A stretch of 64,000 bases of DNA from Rhizobiales bacterium CCH3-A5 (lineage in GTDB: Bacteria; Pseudomonadota; Alphaproteobacteria; Rhizobiales; Beijerinckiaceae). Where the stretch lies: the NCBI GenBank assembly GCA_001556025.1, contig LSIB01000126.1, positions 1-64,000 on the forward strand, written 5' to 3'. Position 1 is the first letter of the stretch; every line of letters starts with the position of its first letter. Both the position numbers and the translations under genes were made by a program. This document shows positions 58,825 to 64,000 of this stretch, in pieces. Below the pieces are notes generated by a model. That model was not told the DNA's origin. It was given only the letters and a program-made list of their open reading frames with translations, and did no database searches.

Positions 58825-59814
58825 ATGGCAAGAGCGGTTTCGGCTTTAGCAATCGGGTTCGCGGTCGGATTGATTGCGTCCGCTGTGGCGACGCAGACTT
58901 CTGCGCAGGCCTGGCCCGAACGTCAGGTCACGATCATCGTGCCGAGTTCGCCCGGGGACGGCTCGGACATTGCCGCGCGTCTGATCGGGGAGAAACTCAG
59001 GCAGGCGCTGGGACAGCCCTTCGTGATCGAGAACCGCACGGGCGCGGGCGGCGTCGTCGGCTCGGCCGCAGCCGCCAAAGCTCCGGCGGACGGCTATACC
59101 TTCATCATGGGCAATGCCGGCTCACACGGCATCATTCCCGCGACCTATGCCGCCGTGCCCTATGATGCGCTGCGCGACTTCTCGACGGTGTCGCTGATCT
59201 ACAAGGCGCCCAACATCTTCATCGCCAGCAAGAAGCTGCCGGTCGCTTCGATGAGCGAACTGGTGGCCTATGCGAAGGCCAACCCCGGCAAGCTGAGTTA
59301 CGCCTCGGGAGGCAACGGCTCATCGGCGCATATGAATTCCGAATATCTCAAGGTGCTGACCGGCATCGAGGCGACGCATGTGCCCTATCGTGGCGCGGCC
59401 CCCGCGCTCAACGACATCGTATCGGGCCAGATCGAGTTCATGGCGGTGAACCTGCCGCCGGCGATCGGTCTGGTGAAAAGCGGACAGGTGACGCCGCTGG
59501 CGGTGACGACGCGCAGGCGCGCCAGCGCCTTGCCGGATGTCAGGACCGTCGAGGAATCCGGCTTCGCGGGCTACGAGACCGTCGCCTGGTTCGGGCTTCT
59601 GGCCCCGCAGGGCGTGCCCGAGCCGATCATTGCCCGGCTCCACGCCGAAATCGGCAGGGCCTGCGCCGACAAGGAGGTGCAGGACAAGCTCGCAGTGCTC
59701 GGCGGAGAAACCGTCTGCAATACGCCGGCAGAGTTCAGGGCGTTTCTTACCGCCGATATCGCCCGCTGGAAGGACGTCGCGGCGAAGGCCAACATCGCAT
59801 TGCAGCCGCAATAG
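58825..59814 (+). CDS. Bug-family (TctC) tricarboxylate-type receptor
   Basis: 329 residues: a signal peptide (MARAVSALAIGFAVGLIASA), then WPERQVTIIVPSSPGDGSDI, ENRTGAGGVVGSAAAAKAPA, ADGYTFIMGNAGSHGIIPAT and HVPYRGAAPALNDIVSGQIE. Start after GGGAGAG. Binds an organic acid in the periplasm. Standing alone, with no tctAB; likely serves the enolase-superfamily enzyme next door. Confidence 0.92.
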   Translation: MARAVSALAIGFAVGLIASAVATQTSAQAWPERQVTIIVPSSPGDGSDIAARLIGEKLRQALGQPFVIENRTGAGGVVGSAAAAKAPADGYTFIMGNAGSHGIIPATYAAVPYDALRDFSTVSLIYKAPNIFIASKKLPVASMSELVAYAKANPGKLSYASGGNGSSAHMNSEYLKVLTGIEATHVPYRGAAPALNDIVSGQIEFMAVNLPPAIGLVKSGQVTPLAVTTRRRASALPDVRTVEESGFAGYETVAWFGLLAPQGVPEPIIARLHAEIGRACADKEVQDKLAVLGGETVCNTPAEFRAFLTADIARWKDVAAKANIALQPQ

Positions 59815-59846
59815 CGCTGAGAACGGCCGGGCGCGGCCATGCAGCC

Positions 59847-60872
59847 TCAGGCCTTCCCCGCCACGCCGGCCTGCGCAAACGTCGCCATCCCGCCATGGAT
59901 CGCCGCCGCGGCCTTGACCAGGCTCGCTGCCAGCGCGGCCCCCGTGCCCTCGCCCAGCCGCATGTCGAGCGCCAGCAGCGGCTGCTTGCCGAGCCTGGCC
60001 AGAACTTGCGCATGCGCGCCCTCGGCCGAGAGGTGGCCCGCCAGGCAGTGGTCGAGCGCCGAGGGCTCCAACGCGTGCAGGATCGCGGCGGCCGCGCAGA
60101 CGACATAGCCATCGAGGATCACCGGGATGCGCTGCAGGCGGGCAGCGAGGATCGCGCCGCAGATCGCCGCCATTTCACGCCCGCCGAAGCGCCGCAGCAC
60201 TTCGAGCGGATCGTTCAGATGCGCGGCATGGAGGGCGAGGCCCGCTTCCACCGCCGCGACCTTGCGCGCAAGGCCGGCATCGTCGACGCCGGTCCCCCGC
60301 CCGCACCACATCGCCGCTTCGCCGCCGTACAGCGCGGCATAGACCGCCGCCGCCGAGGTGGTGTTGCCGATGCCCATCTCGCCAAGGCAAAGCAGGTCCG
60401 CGCCGCCCGCCAGCGCCTCCATGCCGAAGGCCATGGTGGCGACGCAAGACCTCTCGTCGAGCGCGTCACCTTGCGTGAAATCGCCGGTCGGCAGGTCGAG
60501 CGCGAGATCGAAGACCTTGAAGCCGAGATCGAAAGCGGCGCAAATCTGGTTGATCGCAGCCCCACCGGCGGCAAAATTCTCCAGCATCTGGCGCGTCACC
60601 GCCTGGGGATAAGCCGACACACCCTGCGCGACGACGCCATGGTTGCCGGCGAAGACGCAGACGAGGGGCCGGTCGACGCGCGGGGACGCCTTGCCCTGCC
60701 AGGCGGCGAGCCATTCGGCGATCTCCTCCATGCGGCCAAGACTCCCGGCGGGCTTGGTGAGTTGTCCATCGCGGGTCCGCACCGCGTTGGCGGCCGCCAT
60801 GTCGGGGCCGGGCATCTGCGCGAGCAGGCCGCGAATGTCGTCGAAGGGCAGTCCGGAGGCGGGCATGGTCAT
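59847..60872 (-). CDS. cobT: Nicotinate-nucleotide:dimethylbenzimidazole phosphoribosyltransferase
   Basis: 341 residues: TRDGQLTKPAGSLGRMEEIA, VCVFAGNHGVVAQGVSAYPQ, CLGEMGIGNTTSAAAVYAAL, and GREMAAICGAILAARLQRIP; the conserved Glu near the C-terminus is in DMRLGEGTGAALA. It makes alpha-ribazole phosphate for the cobalamin lower loop. Divergent from cobS. Confidence 0.95.
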   Translation of the reverse strand: MTMPASGLPFDDIRGLLAQMPGPDMAAANAVRTRDGQLTKPAGSLGRMEEIAEWLAAWQGKASPRVDRPLVCVFAGNHGVVAQGVSAYPQAVTRQMLENFAAGGAAINQICAAFDLGFKVFDLALDLPTGDFTQGDALDERSCVATMAFGMEALAGGADLLCLGEMGIGNTTSAAAVYAALYGGEAAMWCGRGTGVDDAGLARKVAAVEAGLALHAAHLNDPLEVLRRFGGREMAAICGAILAARLQRIPVILDGYVVCAAAAILHALEPSALDHCLAGHLSAEGAHAQVLARLGKQPLLALDMRLGEGTGAALAASLVKAAAAIHGGMATFAQAGVAGKA

Positions 60873-60980
60873 CTCGGGCAGCGGCGCGACTCTTGGGCCC
60901 GGCGCTTCGCCATGGCGGCCGGTTCGTCGCTGCTGCTATAGGCTTGAGGCGGACAAGACAATCGAGGGCGGCCCTGACAG

Positions 60981-61838
60981 ATGAGCGGCGCGGCGCAGGA
61001 CGAGATCGCGACGGCGCGCGGACCGGAGCCCGCCTGGCCGGGCTGGCTCGTCGCGACCGCGATCTGCGTGCGCTTCTATTCGCGCCTGCCGGTGCCGCGC
61101 CTGCCCGGCGAGGGCGATATCCACGCCCTGCCGGATTTCAGGGTCGTCCCGCGCGCCGTGCCGTTGGCTGCACTGGTGATCGGCCTGCCGGCGGCGCTGG
61201 TCGTGCTCGGGGCCGGGTCTGCCAGCCTCCATCCGATGCTGGTCGCGGCGCTCGGGATCACGACCCTCGTCGTCAGCACCGGCGCCTTTCATGAGGACGG
61301 GCTCGGCGACAGCGCCGACGGGCTGTTCGGCGGGCACACGCCCGAGCGCCGGCTGGAGATCATGAAGGACAGCCGGGTCGGCTCTTTCGGCGCGGTCGCG
61401 ATCGCGCTGGCGCTCCTGCTGCGGGTGACAGCGCTGGGGTCGATCGTCGCGGCGGCCGGCGGATGGGTCGCGGCGTCCACCCTGCTCGTCGCCGCGATGG
61501 CATCGCGGGCCGCGGGGGTCAGGCTGCTCGCCTGTGAGAGCCCAGCGCGGACAGGCGGCGCATCGGCGGCAGTCGGCCGGCCCAGCTCTGCGACGGCATG
61601 GATCGCGATCGGCCTCGCCGCCACGCTCGGCCTCGGGTTGACGCTGGCCGCGAAAGCGCCGCCCAACGGACTGCTGCTGGCGCTCGCGCTCTCTGCCCTG
61701 GCGACGCTCGGCCTTGCGCGTCTGGCGCGGCGGCTGATCGGCGGCCAGACCGGCGATGTCGTAGGCGCGGTGCAGCAGGTCACGGAGATCGCGGTCTATC
61801 TCGGCTTCGCACTGGCGCTCGGCGGAGTCCGGCCATGA
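60981..61838 (+). CDS. cobS: Adenosylcobinamide-GDP ribazoletransferase
   Basis: 285 residues with several hydrophobic helices. Motifs FYSRLPVPRLPG near the N-terminus, TGAFHEDGLGDSADGLFGGH and ERRLEIMKDSRVGSFGAVAI define CobS/CobV, which joins cobinamide-GDP and alpha-ribazole at the membrane. Start ATG after GACAG. Overlaps the next gene (ATGA). Confidence 0.95.
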   Translation: MSGAAQDEIATARGPEPAWPGWLVATAICVRFYSRLPVPRLPGEGDIHALPDFRVVPRAVPLAALVIGLPAALVVLGAGSASLHPMLVAALGITTLVVSTGAFHEDGLGDSADGLFGGHTPERRLEIMKDSRVGSFGAVAIALALLLRVTALGSIVAAAGGWVAASTLLVAAMASRAAGVRLLACESPARTGGASAAVGRPSSATAWIAIGLAATLGLGLTLAAKAPPNGLLLALALSALATLGLARLARRLIGGQTGDVVGAVQQVTEIAVYLGFALALGGVRP

Positions 61839-62008
61839 GCGCGGCCTCGAGCCCCTGCGTCAAAATCTGCGTGATCGACCCGGTGGGCCGGCTCTGCGAG
61901 GGCTGCGGCCGGACGCTGGCCGAGATCGCACAATGGGCGCGCATGAGCGAGCCGGAGCGGCTGGCGGTGATGGCCAGGTTGGCGGAGCGCCTGAAGACGC
62001 GTGGTTAG
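61835..62008 (+). CDS. DUF1289 protein
   Basis: 57 residues: SPCVKICVIDPVGRLCEGCG, then RTLAEIAQWARMSEPER. Four cysteines suggest an Fe-S cluster or zinc. Widespread, uncharacterised. ATGA overlap with cobS indicates coupled translation; tail overlaps the convergent TauE gene by 4 bases. Confidence 0.88.
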   Translation: MSAASSPCVKICVIDPVGRLCEGCGRTLAEIAQWARMSEPERLAVMARLAERLKTRG

Positions 62009-62838
62009 GCCAGCAGCGACCAGATGAACCGGGCTGCCACGACGAGCAGGAAGATGCCGAACGTGACCTCCAGCCGGCGCTTCGACAGACGATGGGCGAG
62101 CCGCGCGCCGATCGGGGCAGTCCAGATCGAGGTCGGGATGAAGAGGATGAACCCGATCAGCGAGACATAGCCGAGCGAGAGCGGCGGCAACACTGCCATC
62201 TTCGGCCAGCCGGCATAGATGAAGCCGAGCGCGCCGGGGATCGAGATCAGCACGCCGAGCCCCGAGGAGGTCGCGACCGCCTGATGGATCGGCCGGCCGT
62301 AAAAGGTCATGAACAGGCTGGAAAGCTGCCCGCCGCCAATGCCCATCAGCGCAGACAGCACGCCGATGACCGCGCCATAGACGCTCATCAGCACTTTGCC
62401 GGGTATCTCGGTGCCGAGCTGCCAGCGATCCGAGGCGAAGAGCAGACGCAGCGCGCTCGCGACCGCGACGAAGACGAAGACGATCTTGAACAGGTCGGGC
62501 GGAGCGAAGCGGGCGATGTAGCTGCCGGCGACGACGCCGAGCACGACGGGAACCGCCCAGATCTTCAGGATGTCGAGATCGACGAGGCCCTTGGCGCGGT
62601 GCGCGTTGAAGGAGCGGATCGAGGTCGGGATGATGATGGCGAGCGAGGTTCCGACGCAAAGCGGCATCCGGACATCCTCCGGCACGCCGATGACGCGGAA
62701 GATCTCGTAGAGGACGGGCACGATGACCGCGCCGCCGCCGACGCCGAACAGCCCGGCCAGAATCCCTGTGAACGCGCCCGCGACCACGAGCGAAACGGCC
62801 AGGAAGGCGAGATCGCCCATGGGGATTGCAGCAAGCAT
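62005..62838 (-). CDS. Sulfite exporter TauE/SafE family permease
   Basis: 277 residues, about eight helices, with the repeat segments GILAGLFGVGGGAVIVPVLY and SALMGIGGGQLSSLFMTFYG. The family exports sulfite, sulfoacetate or related anions. No sulfur genes are adjacent. Alternative Met starts exist at residue 7. Confidence 0.9.
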   Translation of the reverse strand: MLAAIPMGDLAFLAVSLVVAGAFTGILAGLFGVGGGAVIVPVLYEIFRVIGVPEDVRMPLCVGTSLAIIIPTSIRSFNAHRAKGLVDLDILKIWAVPVVLGVVAGSYIARFAPPDLFKIVFVFVAVASALRLLFASDRWQLGTEIPGKVLMSVYGAVIGVLSALMGIGGGQLSSLFMTFYGRPIHQAVATSSGLGVLISIPGALGFIYAGWPKMAVLPPLSLGYVSLIGFILFIPTSIWTAPIGARLAHRLSKRRLEVTFGIFLLVVAARFIWSLLA

Positions 62839-63166
62839 GGAGGTTTTGGGTCCGGTCGCGGTCGTGATCGCCCGCTGTGGGCGAATTCAGCGCCTGCGGC
62901 AAGCCGCAGGAGGCAGATCGGCCATGCCGCAAAACTCTTTTGCCGAGAAGCAAAAGCCGGACCGCAGGACGCACCCATGCATGCCTCGGTTGCAATGCAG
63001 ACCGTCCGCTGCGGAGGCTCGACCGGCGCTCGCTTCGCTGATGATCTCTCCCCGGCGTCGGGAAGACGCGGCAACCCACAAAACGAGCAAGGAGACATGG
63101 ACGCCGCCCAGACCCGTTTCCATCGGATTTAAATCGTTTCAATCAAAAAAATCGAGGGAGGTCACT
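62839..63166. other. Intergenic region before SMP-30 gene
   Basis: 328 bases between divergent genes. It holds a small GC hairpin (CCTGCGGC/GCCGCAGG near 62900) close to the TauE start, and an AT-rich stretch with TTTAAATCG near 63127 before the SMP-30 gene's GGGAGGT ribosome site. No gene or clear operator seen. Confidence 0.5.
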
Positions 63167-64000
63167 ATGGCAGAGCAGACAGACAGACCAGATGAAAAAG
63201 GCGCGCTCTCGCGCCGGACCCTGATCAGCGCGACCGGGCTTGGTGCGCTGGCCGCCGCCGCAGGGCCGGTGCTGGCGCAGACGGCGCCTGTAGGCCCGCC
63301 GAGCACGATCACGACGCCGCCGCGCGATTTTAGCCGGCGCGGCGCGCCCACGACCTATTTCTGGGACCCGGACATCCTGACCATCGATCCAGCCTTCGGC
63401 GGTCTGGCGCAGCCGAATGCATCGATCGAGCGAGTCTGGACCGGCGGGCTCTGGTGCGAGGGACCGGCCTGGAACGCGCAGGGGCAGTATCTGGTCTGGA
63501 GCGACATCCCGCGCAACCGGCAGATGCGCTGGCTCGAGGATGACGGCCGCGTCACGGTGTTCCGCAGCCCTTCGGGCAACAGCAACGGCAACAGCTTCGA
63601 TTTCCAGGGCCGGCAGCTGTCCTGCGAGCATCTCAACCGCCGCGTCGTGCGCTACGAACTCGACGGCTCTGCGACGGTGCTGGCGGATTCCTTCGAGGGC
63701 AAGAGGCTGAACTCGCCCAACGACATCGTGGCCCATCCCGATGGCAGCTACTGGTTCACCGACCCGCCCTATGGCGGGCAGCTCTACGAGGGTGCGCCCG
63801 ATGTGGCGGGCGGGCCGAGCAATGCCAGCGGCAGGATCAATCCACGGCTTGGCCAGCCGCCCGGCATCGGCTTCTGGCGACGCGAACTGCCGACGAACTG
63901 CTACCGGATCGACCCCAGCGGCCGCATCGACCTCGTCGTCACGGAGGCGCAGGTGCCCGACCCGAACGGGCTTTGCTTCTCGCCGGACTTCAAGAAGCTC
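63167..64000 (+). CDS. SMP-30/gluconolactonase-like protein, Tat-exported (partial)
   Basis: Runs off the window with 278 codons visible and no stop. A twin-arginine leader (GALSRRTLISATGLGALAAA) is followed by a beta-propeller of the SMP-30/regucalcin type: WCEGPAWNAQGQYLVWSDI, CEHLNRRVVRYELDG, LNSPNDIVAHPDGSYWFTDP and VPDPNGLCFSPD, which contain the Glu, Asn and Asp metal ligands. Lactonase activity on sugar acids is the family role. Start at the ATG after GAGGGAGGT. Confidence 0.85.
   Translation, partial: MAEQTDRPDEKGALSRRTLISATGLGALAAAAGPVLAQTAPVGPPSTITTPPRDFSRRGAPTTYFWDPDILTIDPAFGGLAQPNASIERVWTGGLWCEGPAWNAQGQYLVWSDIPRNRQMRWLEDDGRVTVFRSPSGNSNGNSFDFQGRQLSCEHLNRRVVRYELDGSATVLADSFEGKRLNSPNDIVAHPDGSYWFTDPPYGGQLYEGAPDVAGGPSNASGRINPRLGQPPGIGFWRRELPTNCYRIDPSGRIDLVVTEAQVPDPNGLCFSPDFKKL

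Noticed and set aside
60873..60980. A cobalamin riboswitch between cobT and cobS
   Set aside because: The 108-base gap is too short and has no B12-box-like sequence.

Overview
This 64 kb window is GC-rich, gene-dense bacterial chromosome. Gene content and gene order point to an alphaproteobacterium of the order Hyphomicrobiales (Rhizobiales), possibly Bosea-like; this is inferred from family content (TakP-type TRAP receptors, Bug/TctC receptors, DUF2865, DUF1289, CreA, a second short GluRS, an EcfG-type promoter, class II DAHP synthase), not from a marker gene. I see no prophage, IS element, CRISPR array or rRNA operon. One tRNA gene, tRNA-Val(CAC), is present.

Layout: (1) 0-5 kb: cysS with an overlapping PIN-domain gene, a small secreted protein behind a likely sigma-EcfG promoter, a brnTA toxin-antitoxin pair, creA and a GNAT acetyltransferase. 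(2) 5-12 kb: a catabolic operon (fumarylacetoacetase-family hydrolase, metallo-beta-lactamase-fold protein, FAD monooxygenase, DUF2783) divergent from a TRAP receptor; then an outer-membrane protein and the decayed remains of homogentisate dioxygenase beside its intact MarR-type regulator. (3) 12-20 kb: purC, a DUF2865 protein, gltX, a NAD synthetase-like protein that has lost both catalytic motifs, a beta-barrel protein and class II DAHP synthase. (4) 20-30 kb: vapBC, gor with an O-antigen ligase-like gene, a tctCBA tricarboxylate transporter with a VOC protein, DUF2059, rpiA and gph. (5) 30-39 kb: tRNA-Val, RidA, lytic transglycosylase, L,D-transpeptidase, DUF971, moaA, then an uncharacterised, translationally coupled three-gene operon (small membrane protein / membrane coiled-coil protein / von Willebrand A-like protein) and a soluble MCP-PilZ chemoreceptor. 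(6) 38-49 kb: an N-methyl amino acid oxidase, exporters, a beta-hydroxyacid dehydrogenase, and an arginine/ornithine unit (polar amino acid ABC transporter without its ATPase, ornithine aminotransferase, arginase-family hydrolase, Lrp regulator). (7) 49-55 kb: two tandem TakP-like TRAP receptors, a short porin-like protein, and a tightly packed operon of GST, two paralogous Cys-containing secreted proteins and a UDG-like protein. (8) 55-64 kb: a membrane histidine kinase, a GntR/enolase-superfamily/Bug-receptor unit, cobT and cobS, DUF1289, TauE/SafE, and the start of a Tat-exported SMP-30/gluconolactonase.

The window is mostly a scavenging-metabolism chromosome: many orphan solute receptors (three TRAP, two TTT, one ABC) sit next to small catabolic operons with local regulators. 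The most interesting items are the 33.9-36.8 kb three-gene operon, the degenerate NadE, the hmgA remnant with surviving regulator and operator, the sharp palindromes at 46.85 kb and 58.75-58.81 kb, and a 21-bp-periodic repeat at 20.13 kb.
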